Source of the DNA: Brachionus koreanus
Taxonomy: Eukaryota; Rotifera; Eurotatoria; Ploima; Brachionidae
Assembly: GCA_016987375.1 (NCBI GenBank)
Contig: PJRA01000524.1
Span: 1,269,259 to 1,333,258, forward strand
Direction: 5' to 3'
Length of the DNA: 64,000 bases
Notes under the pieces: model-generated
The model's input: only the letters and a program-made list of their open reading frames with translations
Database searches by the model: none
Told to the model about the DNA's origin: nothing
Part shown: positions 11,320 through 22,140 of the stretch, piece by piece
Layout of the letters: every line of letters begins with the position of its first letter
How positions within the stretch are numbered: the first letter of the stretch is position 1
Made by a program: the position numbers and the translations under genes

Positions 11320-12260
11320 TACCATTCGCGGTGACAATCACCTAGTATTACTACAACACGACCCTGATACATTTAGTTGGAATGATCTATTACTTGGCGC
11401 TTGCTATTTAATGTTAATAAATGCCAATTGATGGATTTCACAAAATCTGGTAGAAGTCATTCCATTAATACCGAGCTTTTTATGGGTGAATCTAGTGATA
11501 GAACCGGTTTATACTTCGTAGATGAAGAGAAGGATCTTGGAGTTGCGCTTTCTCGTAACCTGAAATTCTCGACTCATATAAAAACCAGACTAACAAAACA
11601 ACCGGAGTACTCGGTCAGTTAAGAAGAACATTCAAATACAGGATGACTGAGACTTTCAAGACTCTATATTGGCTTATGTAAGACCACATCTGGAATATGC
11701 ATCAGTTGTCTGGGTAACTTCCTACAAATGCCCCAAGAACGTCGTATAAGAGGTGACATGATTCAATTCTTCAAACTAAGCAAAAAAATCAACCAGGTAA
11801 TAACTCCTGTGCCTTTTAATTCATTGTCTCAGACTGGACCTTCTCAGGGAATCAGAGGGCACTTAAGAAGAATCTCTGGCCAATCTTAAATTCACTGCTT
11901 GCAAAGAACTAACTTATTTATAAATAGTATTATAAACGAATGGAATGGTCTACCTTCTAAAGTAATAGAAGTTTCAACAGTCAATCAATTCAAAAACAGA
12001 TACGATACATAAAATTTCAACAAAAAAAATCCACTTAATCAAACACAGGATCATAACATTTATTTTTTATAATAGAAATTTTAAACAATCCTGCAAATTG
12101 TCTTATTTTGTATTCTCTTATCTTATTGCTTATTATCCCAATTATGTCTTTGTATACGAATCTAGTTTTCGGTGTTTATAGCCTCTATAGTTGTCTTCCT
12201 AGTAAAACATCTTCACAAGCTTGATTTGATTGCTGAAGCTTATTATTATTATTATTTAAT
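11320..12260 (+). mobile_element. Decayed 3' end of a non-LTR retrotransposon (reverse transcriptase C-terminus and tail)
   Basis: Translations in shifting frames give the usual C-terminal landmarks of CR1/Jockey-like reverse transcriptases: FNVNKCQLMDF, EKDLGVALSRNLKFSTHIK, then in other frames [21 protein letters not shown] and NEWNGLPSKVIE. Several frameshifts and stops interrupt it, so it is a pseudogene fragment. A non-coding tail follows and ends in a TTATTATTATTATTATTT microsatellite at about 12241-12258, typical for 3' ends of such elements. Confidence 0.8.
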
Positions 12261-13006
12261 ATTGTATATCCTAAATTTACCAAATTTTATGTAAATATTA
12301 CAAAAATATTAGTTCTTGTTCATCTTGTTCTTAAATTTATCTTAAGTTTCAGAGTGAACAATTTCAGTAACCTATTCCATGATCTTATCACCATGCTGGT
12401 AAGAAATATGAATCCTTGTTTGTAATTTCTTACTATTTTCATCTACAATTTTGATTATTTGCAAAAATTACATCTTTAAAAAAAAAAAACTAATCGCAAA
12501 CCTATCCATATCTAATAATAAATTTCATGAGCTTTCTGAAATATATCTAGCTTTTGACTAGCAACGGCTCTTTTTAGATATTTGTGAAAATTTAACTAAC
12601 TAACTGTGACTTCTGGTATTGTAAATATTCTTTTCAAAGATTTAAATACAGAGTATTGAAAAAGTCGAAAAATGGTTAACATTTTTCAAAGTTTGATATT
12701 TTTATATCAGTAGCTTAAGCCAAATCACATGATGGTGAATAGTTTTTTTCAGATAAAAAAAAATATAAAAAAAAGTTTGAAGATAAACAATTTTATTAAA
12801 TGTTCAAAAAGTCTACACATTTTTTAAGAATTGATTACATATTAAGCTTTTTATTTAATTTAATGATTATTTCCAACGCAACATAAAAAAATTGAAGAAT
12901 TTTTTTTATCTTTTTTTATTGCTATATTTTTCAAATTAATTTTAGTATTTTTTTAAACGATAAATTTATAAAATTATTTTATAGAAAATTCTTTAAAAAA
13001 ATTGGA
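12261..13006. other. Non-coding stretch downstream of ABCD4
   Basis: AT-rich 3' flank of the minus-strand transporter gene. No gene seen. Poly-A signal-like AT motifs are too common here to call. Confidence 0.4.
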
Positions 13007-16000
13007 TTAATTGATAGCATTAAGATTTATTATATCATAGTTTCTTTCGTTTGTAAATTTCAATTCAATTTGATGATATTTTTTTACTGTGTCTCGATGG
13101 GCTATGCTCATGAAGCTACACTCTATTTTACTTAAATATTCATACATTAAAGCTTCAGTTTCTTGATCTACTGAAGAGGTAAACTCATCAAGTAGAGCAA
13201 ATTTTGGCTTGTGATAAAGTACTCTTAGAAATGAGAGCCTTTGTTTTTCACCTTCGGACAAAATTACCGACCAGTTAAATTCTGAAAACATATTCAAGTC
13301 GGAGTTGACTTTTTCTAATAAATGGCTTAGACCGAACTCTCTTAGCCATTCAATTATCTGTTTAGAGCTCTCAATATCCAAAACTTTTTTAGATGATGGA
13401 TAGGATATTTGTTCAAAAAGTGATCCTGACGTAAAATAAGAGTTTTGTGGAAGAAAAAATATTTCATTAGGATCCACAAAGTATCTAATCTGTCCTGAGT
13501 AAGAATTCCACAAACCATTAATACATCGAAACAATGAAGTTTTTCCACAACCTGATCTTCCACTTATCAAAACATTCTCTCCTTTTTTAAATTTAAAATT
13601 CAAATTATCTATTAAAATCTTTCGCTTATCATCGGGAATTTTGAGACTAAAATTTTCCAATTGAAGACACAGATCATCATTGTGATCAATTAACTTTTTT
13701 CGTTCAATATTGCTATTTTGTTCAACATTTTTTTTCATTTTTTCCATTAATTCACCAACACGCTTAGTGTTTCCAACAATACTTGATATTTCATTTAGTG
13801 TATCGTACAAACGAGTAAAAAGATAAATTAAGTATTGGCATTTGAAAGAATAGTTGCTGATCAATTGAGCCAAATCGGTAGGCGAATAGTCATCATATAC
13901 ATGAGTAAATATTGGAATTGCTAGAACTAAATAGGCCAAAATTCCGCCAAAATACTGACTCAAATTAATAAATAACTTTAGGATCAATTCTTTCCAGTTC
14001 CTGCGATATGATATATCTTAAAAAATCAAATAATTAGATTAATATTATAGATTTATAGACTCAAGATTTATTAATAAATTTATTCAAATAACTATTATAT
14101 TTTTTAAAAGGTTAAATCCAGACTTGTGCAAAAGTCAAAAAAAAAAGTCATTTTAAAGTCTNNNNNNNNNNNNNNNNNNNNNNNNNNNNNNNNNNNNNNN
14201 NNNNNNNNNNNNNNNNNNNNNNNNNNNNNNNNNNNNNNNNNNNNNNNNNNNNNNNNNNNNNNNNNNNNNNNNNNNNNNNNNNNNNNNNNNNNNNNNNNNN
14301 NNNNNNNNNNNNNNNNNNNNNNNNNNNNNNNNNNNNNNNNNNNNNNNNNNNNNNNNNNNNNNNNNNNNNNNNNNNNNNNNNNNNNNNNNNNNNNNNNNNN
14401 NNNNNNNNNNNNNNNNNNNNNNNNNNNNNNNNNNNNNNNNNNNNNNNNNNNNNNNNNNNNNNNNNNNNNNNNNNNNNNNNNNNNNNNNNNNNNNNNNNNN
14501 NNNNNNNNNNNNNNNNNNNNNNNNNNNNNNNNNNNNNNNNNNNNNNNNNNNNNNNNNNNNNNNNNNNNNNNNNNNNNNNNNNNNNNNNNNNNNNNNNNNN
14601 NNNNNNNNNNNAAATGATATGTCTAATTCTTAGTTTAATTCTCATAAAAAAAAAAAACTTTAAACTAAAAATTTTGAAATTTTGGTACTGTAACGTGAAA
14701 AAAGGCTTAAAATCAAGTGAAATATCTCGTGAAAAATGTTTAGTCGAAGGTGAAAATGTGCTTAAAGTAAGAAACGTACCAAAATTGGTTTAAAAAATTT
14801 AGTAGTGGTGATAAAAAAACAAAGGGTCAGTCAGCCATTCTCGATCAGATTGCTCTGTGTTCAGCTTTTGAAAGTAAACTTAGTACTTGCCAATTATGAA
14901 ATAACCTTTATACAACACAATCGATGATATGCAATTATCTTAATGACCATAAAAGTGTTTTTTTTTATTTTTAAAATTTGGGGAAAAACTTAAAAATTTG
15001 TGATATTCTAACTAAATTTCTATTTTCCTAAATTTTTTAACAACGCTAACAGACGCTGCCAAACTGTTCCTCATGATTTGACAGATTTTGATTTTCAAAA
15101 TGACTTTGGAAAAACTTTTGACAAAGTATGTCATGAATCTCTTCAAGTCAAGTCTTCAGAATGTAAGGATGCAACATGCAACACAAAATCTGAAGTTCTC
15201 AACGCATATTAAGATTCAAGAAAATGAGGCTAGTGCTGTGTTGAGTCAACTAGGCGAACATTCAGGTTTGGAACCCTTGACATGTTAAGGCAATTAAAGT
15301 TTTGCGAATGATAGAGAAGAGTTACAAAGTTAGTAAAAAGAATTTGTAACTGGAAATATAGCAGTAGACTTGCAGTTCTAGGCTTGACTACTATCAGCAA
15401 AAGAAGAGAAAGAGGTAAAATCTAACTTTTAGATTGCAAAGAGGTATCAATCAAGTTAATTTGACAAAAATTTCTAATAAATAAATCTCGATTTTCATCT
15501 TCATGCTCATAAAATTAGAAGACAGTAGATTAATAATTTCAGTCACACTTTTTCCAATTCGGATAAAAATTTCATACTTTTTATATTTAAGATATTTTAG
15601 AAATTGTATTGATAAATATAAGGTTTGTACCATCAAAATTCAATGTCTGATAAACTCTGCAAATCATTCAAATATAGTTAATGCAGTGTAACCACTAAAG
15701 GTATGCTGCTGTGGTTTGAAATCCATGTTCAAAAAAACACAAAAAAAAATTCAAAAAAATACAACACTGAGACAAAACTGGTTCCTCAGATTAGGCACCA
15801 TTATTATAACCAAAGATTGACGAAGCTAGATTTAAAATCTCTAAAAGGAAAGATTAGAAATGGGAAACCTAATTAAATTTTTTTAATTTATTAAAGAATT
15901 TGACAAACTGACGAAATCCTTTACTCAAATAAAGGCTACTAACAGCTAATGGCCCTCTAAGTAGAATCCGAGGACACAACAAATGTTTATTACACAACTT

Positions 16001-17369
16001 CAAAAAACAAAACAACGTTTAAACGTCCAAATTTTTGACAAATGAATCAGTCAAAGAATTAAAGACTTTTAATTCTTTCTAATTTAAATAAATTTAAAAA
16101 AAATATAAAAAAAGCTTATAAATTCGATTAAATAAAAAAAAAGGGGTGGAAGAGAAAATTGAATAAATAAATTAATAATTTGTTTGCTTACTTAATAATT
16201 CATTGAAAGTTTCATTCATTTTATTTAGCTCATTTTGACTAGAATCATAGAAAGCAATCGACTCGGCATTTATTCTCAAATTCATATGCTTAAACCTTTA
16301 TAGATAAAATTTACAAAAAAAAAAACCTTGGCAATGGTAACCCAAAACCCAAGTAACTAAATATCAGGTTCATCAGCTACCCAAATATTACAATAGAAAA
16401 TTATCAAAAATTTAAACCTAAAAAAAAAAGAAAAATACCTAAAATCTCCTTCTTTTTTGTCTTGTTTGTAAATCACTCTTGCAATCGGAGCAGTTAGAGG
16501 ACCATTTATCATGGCCCAAACTAAAAAATAAACAACTACAGCTAATGGACCTGAGTATCCAACAGTTATATAAGTCTAAAAAAACATTTTCTCACAACTT
16601 AAATTATGCAGTTCAAAACTTTAAATACCTGATATCCGTACCAGCCAATAACAAAAGGAGATATTAGAATCAATGGCACAATATTAGCTATACTAATGCA
16701 TAGACTTTTTACATCCTGAGTTATGCGCTGGTCCGGATTGTCCAAAATAACATTTTTCTGGTCAAAATCATTTGAGCATGGTTCCAATCCATTTATTTCA
16801 CCAAGAATTGGTTCAATTGAATTTTGAACTCCTAACGATCGTCTTTTAACAGTTTTACTCTTTGCAGAATGATTACCATCGATTAAAATGCTTAAAGCTT
16901 CTTCACTATAGCCAATTTGGTGCTGTAAATAATAGAAATTTTTTGAATTAAAATAATTATCATGGAGACTTAAAGTAATGTATTTACGCCAAACAATGCT
17001 CAGTAGATTGGTAATAAAGTCTTTGATGCTCTTCATTAGAGCATTTATTATGATATAAGCAATGGATGTAGCGGCTAAGGGCCAAAAAGCCACCAAGTCT
17101 CGTTCAGACAATACTTTAAAATACCGGCCACTGAATAGACCAACTCTATAAACAACAAATTCTAGTAGGACTACATCAGTAAGTAGAATGATAAATAGAA
17201 TGGACGATGCTGAAATAAAAGAGGGAAAAAGATGTTTGATAACTCTTGACAAATATTTGAAAAATAATTTTAATGATTCGAATAAATGAGAAAATTTATG
17301 TCTGTGTGATTGGGCTCTAGTCTGATTTGGATACTCGTCTCCACGTAAATAATTAAATATGCTGTTCAT
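13007..17369 (-). CDS. ABCD4: ABC transporter of the ABCD4 (lysosomal cobalamin / peroxisomal half-transporter) type
   Basis: Half-transporter of 663 residues, one membrane domain then one ATPase domain. Exons (minus): 17369-16629, 16575-16439, 16295-16192, 14016-13007. The membrane part has segments near residues 52-80 and 90-115 and the subfamily-D signature DNPDQRITQDV, followed by AEEGDFRFKH-like sequence (KKEGDFR then FKHM). The ATPase domain has Walker A GRSGCGKTS (about 480-488), signature LSEGEKQR (about 580), Walker B FALLDE (about 600) and the H-loop histidine in SIAHR. ABCD4 in vertebrates passes cobalamin out of lysosomes. Similarity along the whole length, including the PIFTHVYDDYSPTDL segment, favours ABCD4 over ABCD1-3. 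Odd points: DEFTSSVD instead of DEATSALD, and a 2.2-kb third intron filled with an assembly gap and transposon relics while other introns are about 50-140 bases. Confidence 0.9.
14162..14611. other. Assembly gap (450 N)
   Basis: Run of 450 undetermined bases within the third intron of the ABCD4-like gene. The round size may be nominal, so the true length is unknown. Repeats flank it on the right, which may have caused the break. Confidence 0.98.
14690..14960 (+). mobile_element. Mariner transposase relic (N-terminal DNA-binding region)
   Basis: Frames broken by small indels give KGLKSSEISRE and then YQNWFKKF followed by SGD and GQSAILDQIAL. These match the helix-turn-helix linker region of mariner-type transposases (the family pattern is WF..F..GD). 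There are stops throughout, so it is dead. It sits in the ABCD4 intron next to the assembly gap. Confidence 0.55.
15085..15440 (+). mobile_element. Internally deleted non-LTR reverse transcriptase relic
   Basis: Contains, in order, DFGKTFDKVCHESL (the conserved F-KAFD-V-H block from the middle of the polymerase), then NLKFSTHIKIQENEASAVLSQL from the C-terminal part, then RLAVLGLTTISKRRERGK. The normal distance between the first two blocks is over 100 residues, so a large piece including the catalytic YADD region has been deleted. Lies in the ABCD4 third intron in the opposite orientation to the host gene. Confidence 0.65.
15790..16080 (+). mobile_element. Second non-LTR retrotransposon 3' relic
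   Basis: Translations give YNQRLTKLDLKSLK, GNLIKFF and, further on, RIRGHNKCL and NESVKELKTFNSF, matching the end of CR1/Jockey-like reverse transcriptases (LGL.SL..RR.RGDLI...F and the RGH motif). Frameshifted, no tail recognised. It is a separate fragment from the one at 15085, since the LGLTSL block is present in both. Confidence 0.5.
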
Positions 17370-17621
17370 TTTGTAAAAAAAAAAAAAAAGCTTTTTTTAA
17401 TAAATAAAATAATTTTTCTTTTATTTAAATAGAAAAATTCTTGAATATTATTTCAAGATGCAAATATTTGCCTTTGGTTTAGCATTTCATTTTTTATGAT
17501 CAGATGATTACTTTTAATTAAAAAAATGTTATCTTGTAAAATAAATTTTATTTAAGATCAAATTTGAAAAAATTTGAATTTGAAAAAAAAATCAAAAGTC
17601 AGCCTAAAATTTTTGTTTTTA

Positions 17622-17777
17622 TTAGAGATCCTCGTGCAAAAAAGCTGACTCATCGTCATCGCTAAGCGATAAGTCTTCGTCCAAGCCGCTTTCGTAATCG
17701 TCCTCCAAGTTCTCATAATCTGTTATCTCGTCATTGTTTTCTTCGTTCGTATAGAAAGTTTCGATTGCTTTTTCCAT
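17622..17777 (-). CDS. Candidate acidic microprotein or exon (51 aa)
   Basis: A 52-codon frame, MEKAIETFYTNEEN... to ...SAFLHEDL then TAA. It is markedly less AT-rich than its surroundings and shows third-position G/C, which in this window is a mark of coding DNA. About 40% of residues are Asp or Glu, with a Ser/Asp cluster (LSLSDDDES) that resembles a casein kinase 2 site. It lies 245 bases upstream of the ABCD4 start on the same strand and could be an independent small gene or a 5' exon of a longer transcript. No family recognised. Confidence 0.45.
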   Translation of the reverse strand: MEKAIETFYTNEENNDEITDYENLEDDYESGLDEDLSLSDDDESAFLHEDL

Positions 17778-18419
17778 TGAGCGAACGACTTAAATAAAAT
17801 GGTTTGTTTTATCTTATGTGAATTTATTAGTGTTTAGCAAATGCTCTGATAATTTAGACTTTTTTTTTATTCATCTAAATTACTATTAAATTTTAAATCA
17901 ATTTTTAATTTTTAGAGAATAAACTACAGTTTATTAAAAATTTTATTTTTGAGCTCAACATTGCTTATTTTTTTTGAATAATTTTTGAAAACCCTTAAAC
18001 CAAAATAATAATTAAATGTGTATGATTTACTTTTAGAAAATTGCTAAAAAAAAACTTTATTTTTGAAATCTCAATTATTTTATTTTATAGTAAATTTAAA
18101 ATGATTTATTGTGAATATCAATCAAATATAAGATTATAATTAAAATTTGAAAAAAAGAAAATTGAAAAGATAAATAAGACAAATTGATTATTTTAGTCGT
18201 TAAATCGAACTATTTTGTTTAATTAGTTTAACAAGTTTTGATTTGTTTTGAGCACAGTTTCAAGAGCTTCTTAGTTTAATTGATAATTGCAATGATCAAT
18301 TTGGCCGAGGAGAAAAAAACATAAATAGAAATTTTAAAAATAATTCATCAAATTGACAATAAAACTAAAATTCAAGCTGCATTTAGAACATCTAGAGAAA
18401 AAATTAGTCGCAAAAACCA
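17778..18419. other. Non-coding stretch
   Basis: AT-rich intergenic DNA with no supported gene, leading into the retrotransposon relics that start near 18420. Confidence 0.45.
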
Positions 18420-18765
18420 ACCTTATTGGAAGAAAAAAAAATTTTTATTGTCAAACTCAATCAAGTTGAACTTAAGGTTATACAAATCATTGATAAGGTC
18501 GCTATTCGATTAATGATTCATCATAATAAGCGTTGGAACATAAAGAACAAAAGCCTTCCTGCAAAAAATCCAAAACAAGTTGTTAAAAATAATTTCTCAA
18601 TTAAAACATCAATAAAATCAATTCAAAAAGCCCTAAAGATGGAAACAATCGAAGACAGATCAAAAAGTTTTTTTTGTAAAATTCGTGACAAAAAATCCAA
18701 ACAAAATTTGACAGCCAAGGAGATTCACGCGTATATGTTGCTTTTGATTTTTAAAAGAAAAGTTT
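18420..18765 (+). mobile_element. Non-LTR retrotransposon relic (reverse transcriptase C-terminal part)
   Basis: Shifting frames give LSNSIKLNLRLYKSLIRSLFD, then KIQNKLLKIISQ and MRETIEDRSKSF-like sequence (LKMETIEDRSKSFF), the order found after the catalytic core in many invertebrate LINE proteins (LYKSLIRP.FDY, then IQN..LR.I). The open frame 18426-18857 is therefore a mosaic and not a cellular gene. Confidence 0.5.
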
Positions 18766-18772
18766 TAAGAAA

Positions 18773-18818
18773 TTTTAACATTTTGTTCTGTTCTATTGTA
18801 CTAAATTTCACAAAACCG
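18773..18818 (-). repeat. Solo end of the CGGTTTTGTGAAATTT MITE family
   Basis: The stretch ending TACTAAATTTCACAAAACCG at 18818 is the right terminal repeat of the element at 42351-42540 (TTTTGTTCTG, then the same 20-base terminus). No partner end was found upstream, so this is a truncated copy inserted between two retrotransposon relics. Confidence 0.6.
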
Positions 18819-18859
18819 TTTTATAAGGGAAAAAAACATTTCCTAGATAATCAATAACA

Positions 18860-19315
18860 GTTTTGTCAATCAGTTTTTCGATATCATTTGGATTTGGTCT
18901 ATATAAGTGAAAATAAGCTAAATGAACAAGACATAAGACAAAATTTATTAATTAAAAGAGCACTAGGAATCAAGAAATTTTCCAGAGTCAGACCTTTGTT
19001 AGAAACCTTACAGTTAGAGATGATTGAACAACTATACACAAAACACAAGATATTCCTTTTAAAGCAAGTAAAGAATACCTCAGTATGCTGGAATATCTTG
19101 ACCTTCCTTTTGCAAACAAATTAATAATGTGGAGAAAAAGACTCATATTGATGTTTTGGATTATAGTTCGAAGACTTCTCTAGCAATAATTGAACATTTA
19201 TTTATTAAGGAAAATCGTGGTCTTGTTGATTCAGTGAAATTTATTGTTTCCCGAATCAAATTAAATATGGAATTAAGCCTAACCTACTATAACTTTTTTT
19301 TATTTATTAAATGAT
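18860..19315 (+). mobile_element. Non-LTR retrotransposon relic (extreme C-terminus)
   Basis: Encodes RQNLLIKRALGIKKFSR, LLETLQLEMIEQLYTKHK, and later ENRGLVDSVKFIVSRIK. These resemble the last segment of CR1/L2-like polyproteins (NLLIK..LG..K......L..L....I..LY.K.K). Stops separate the pieces. A block at 19160-19205, TCGAAGACTTCTCTAGCAAT, recurs almost unchanged at about 24600-24620. Confidence 0.55.
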
Positions 19316-20356
19316 CTGCTAAAGATAGATTTTTATATATAATTTTGTCTTACTTTAATATATCTTTCTACTAACTCTTTTCTCTAAGGTATAAACTCAT
19401 CTAGTTAAATTAATAATTGTAAAAAGGACTTTTATTTGATTTTAATTTTTTTTTATATATATAATATTTCAATTTGTTCATGGAACTTAAACTTTAAATA
19501 AATAAATAATATCTTAAAATGACTTGTTGTTTACAAAATTATTTTGGATTATAGAGAAAAAATAAAATAAATAAGAGTGTTTCTAAAATAAGAAAGTCTG
19601 GTAAATGGTATATGATGGATAAGATTTTTTTTTCCCTTTATTTGATCAATGAAAGATTGATTAAAATAAAATAAAAAAATACAAAAAATATATAATTTTT
19701 TTATTATTTTTACTTATGTTTATTGATCTTTTAAAAAGAAAAACGATTGATGTGACTTTCTCTTTTTTTATGCTTTAGAATCATCTTGATATGTTTTTTT
19801 TTAACCTCGTCAGATCAATTTTAAGTTGTCTTATTAAATTTCAAAAATTCATATGGAATAATACTTATTATTTTTTTTTTATTTTTTTATATCTCGTGCT
19901 TTATTTATTAACTGAACAACAAAATAATTGAATTTGTCAAATTTTTTAATTAAAATAAAAGTTTAATTTTTAGCTTCAAAATTTTTTTCAATCGAAATTT
20001 AATAATTTTTGATTTTTGTTATCTTGGTCAGAAAAGATTAGCTGTGTGAAAAAAATTATTTCCTTGATATTTAAATTATTATTAATTTTTAATTTGAAAA
20101 TTGAAAAAAATAAAATTATTTTTCATCGAGAAAACAATTTCAAATTTTCAAAGATGCAAATAAAAAATTTTAAATTTTGTCCTCTTTTAGCTTAAAAAAT
20201 TTTTTAAATGAAAATAATGTCAAATTTTTAAAGTTTATGTTTTGATTAACGTAAAATTTTATGTGAATTTTAATCAAAAAATATTTAGAAAAAATAATTT
20301 TTAACAAAATATTAACACATAAAATAAATTATGAAAATTATTGCCACTTTTTTCAA
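19316..20356. other. Non-coding stretch
   Basis: Very AT-rich, homopolymer-laden sequence without a supported gene; 3' flank of the TXNDC12-like gene. Confidence 0.5.
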
Positions 20357-21055
20357 TTAATTAAAAAGCAATCTTTTATTTACTTTAACCTCAGCTAAAA
20401 TATTTTAATTTGATTAGAAAAAGTGCATTTACTGCACTTTTTTATCAAATGTTTAAAGTTCGTTCTTTTTAAAAGACAATTACCTTGATTTGCATTTGAA
20501 TAAAAATATTTATATTTTGAATTTCCGTTTTCATTGTAAATATCATAGTGTAAACCGCCTGATGAATTTAAAAAAAATATGCGAGGTATATAGTTGCCAT
20601 CAGGTGTATAAGATTTGTCTTTCGGCTCTTCATCATCCTTCAAAATCAAAACTAAAATTTGCTCAAAAAATTTATTTTATTTTACTTCATAACTAATCAT
20701 ATGAAACAATTCACTTAGTTCTTTAAATTTAAGAGACTGGTCTAGACTACTTTTTAAATCTTAAATAAAAATTAGCTTAAAAAAAAAAATTTAATTTTTT
20801 AGCTAACTTGTGCATGCTTGGCACCACGATTTATGTATAAAAACAAAAATTGGTTTTACAAGTTCGCCATTCAAGGCATGGTCCAAGTCAGTCCATTCAA
20901 TTTTACTAATATCTAAAATATTTAATTAAAAAAAAAAAATTTGAAATAATTTTCTTCTCACCATTTTTATTTATTTCTTCATCTGTGTCGGTAGCTTTCA
21001 ATTCAAGTAATACACTCAACGTCAAGGTAAATAAAAAATATCTAGAACTTAACAT
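20357..21055 (-). CDS. TXNDC12: TXNDC12/ERp18-type thioredoxin-fold protein of the ER
   Basis: Small ER thiol-disulfide protein. Exons (minus): 21055-20962, 20912-20818, 20759-20694, 20651-20484, 20394-20357; about 153 residues. The N-terminus MLSSRYFLFTLTLSVLLEL is a signal peptide. Exon 2 carries the active site in HKSWCQAC (human ERp18 has HKSWCGAC), and exon 4 carries DDEEPKDKSYTPDGNYIPRI, which matches the family-specific block around the cis-proline. The start is the ATG that opens the signal peptide. The model ends KRLLFN without an ER-retention tetrapeptide; the last exon is short and its border is the weakest part. It is divergently arranged with the membrane-protein gene at 21193, with 137 bases between the two start codons. 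Confidence 0.88.
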
Positions 21056-21192
21056 ATCTTTGAATAAAATAAACTTTGAATTATATAAAAAGCATAAAAA
21101 CAAAAATAGAAAAAAGCAAGCGAATCCCTGAAAAAATTCGCCATAAATTCCTTTCAATATAAGACAAAAAGTCAAAATAGATGCCCTAGAAA
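21056..21192. promoter_or_regulatory. Divergent intergenic region, likely shared promoter
   Basis: 137 bases separate the start codons of the TXNDC12-like gene (minus) and the single-pass membrane protein gene (plus). Both 5' ends must lie here, so a bidirectional promoter is inferred. No TATA box is convincing. Confidence 0.5.
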
Positions 21193-21945
21193 TTGTCTAA
21201 TTTACAACCTAAAATGGCCAATTTAACCACAATGTCTTCTATGGTGGATTCTGATGCATCAAAATGGATGAAATTTTGGATGGAGCAAGATTTAAGAAAA
21301 AATAAATCCTTTGTTCTGATTATGCTTTTGTCATCGGCGCCATTTCTTGGTGTAATATTACTAATTTTAGTTGTATTTGCGATTCTTTCGTGTATTTTCA
21401 AAATACATTCAAAGAAAAAGCATCGAAGAGTTATCAAAAATGTAGAAGCCCTTGAAAATTTCTTAACTCTTTACAATAAAACAAAGCTAGAAAGAAATCA
21501 ACGTGAGATAAACTTTAAACAAAATTCCAAAAATAGAAGAATTAGTCAAATCAGCATCAATTCGCGACAAATTCTGAAGGATTTTGGTCTACCAGATGAA
21601 GACAAAGTCCCATTTAATTTGTTTAAAGAAGCCTTAGCCAATTCTAATGCTCAAGCAGACCAGGAAGTGATTAAAATAATAGATAAACTAATCAATGTAC
21701 CAGAACCCAAAAAAAAAAATTCTCGAGTAATGGAACTTGTCAATCGGCTTCATAATTTGAGCGATTCTATAAGAGACATAAAAAAATCGGAATCAAGACA
21801 AAAAAACGGTCAATATGATAATAGTGGATACGAGGAATCTGATATGTTTCATTCTGAAGGGAAAAAAAACTTGCATGATCACGGAATTAGGATAATTATT
21901 GAAGATTTTGATGGTAACAATGCAAAAAATAGCGAAGAATGCTGA
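21193..21945 (+). CDS. Single-pass membrane protein with charged cytoplasmic tail (250 aa), unknown
   Basis: Single-exon frame. Residues about 1-45 are hydrophilic with NLTT (possible glycosylation site), a strong membrane segment follows at about 46-70 (LIMLLSSAPFLGVILLILVV), then a basic stop-transfer cluster HSKKKHRR and a 170-residue hydrophilic tail rich in Asn, Lys, Glu and Ser, with EALENFLTLYNKTK helix-like sequence and a Gly/Asp-rich end. Without a cleavable signal it would be a type III or signal-anchor protein. The alternative ATG at codon 8 would leave the same topology. No family recognised. Pairing with the ER thioredoxin gene on a shared promoter does not by itself imply shared function. 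Confidence 0.7.
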   Translation: MSNLQPKMANLTTMSSMVDSDASKWMKFWMEQDLRKNKSFVLIMLLSSAPFLGVILLILVVFAILSCIFKIHSKKKHRRVIKNVEALENFLTLYNKTKLERNQREINFKQNSKNRRISQISINSRQILKDFGLPDEDKVPFNLFKEALANSNAQADQEVIKIIDKLINVPEPKKKNSRVMELVNRLHNLSDSIRDIKKSESRQKNGQYDNSGYEESDMFHSEGKKNLHDHGIRIIIEDFDGNNAKNSEEC

Positions 21946-22140
21946 AATAATTTTCTATTTGTTTCTTTGTGATTAATATAAACATAAAAAATTATAATAA
22001 AATTAATAATTTGTTTATATGTTTTTTTTTTCTGTAAAAGATAATTAGAGACTCTTGACTGCCTCTGAGTAAAATTTAAAAAAATCAAAAATCTCAAAAA
22101 TTTTATTAATAGTTAAATAGTTTTAAATATTTTATATTAT

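Noticed and set aside
14126..14645. Open frames across the N block on both strands
   Set aside because: They consist almost wholly of undetermined bases.
18426..18857. 143-codon frame as a cellular gene
   Set aside because: Its first part reads as a frameshifted reverse transcriptase C-terminus and its end runs through a MITE terminus.
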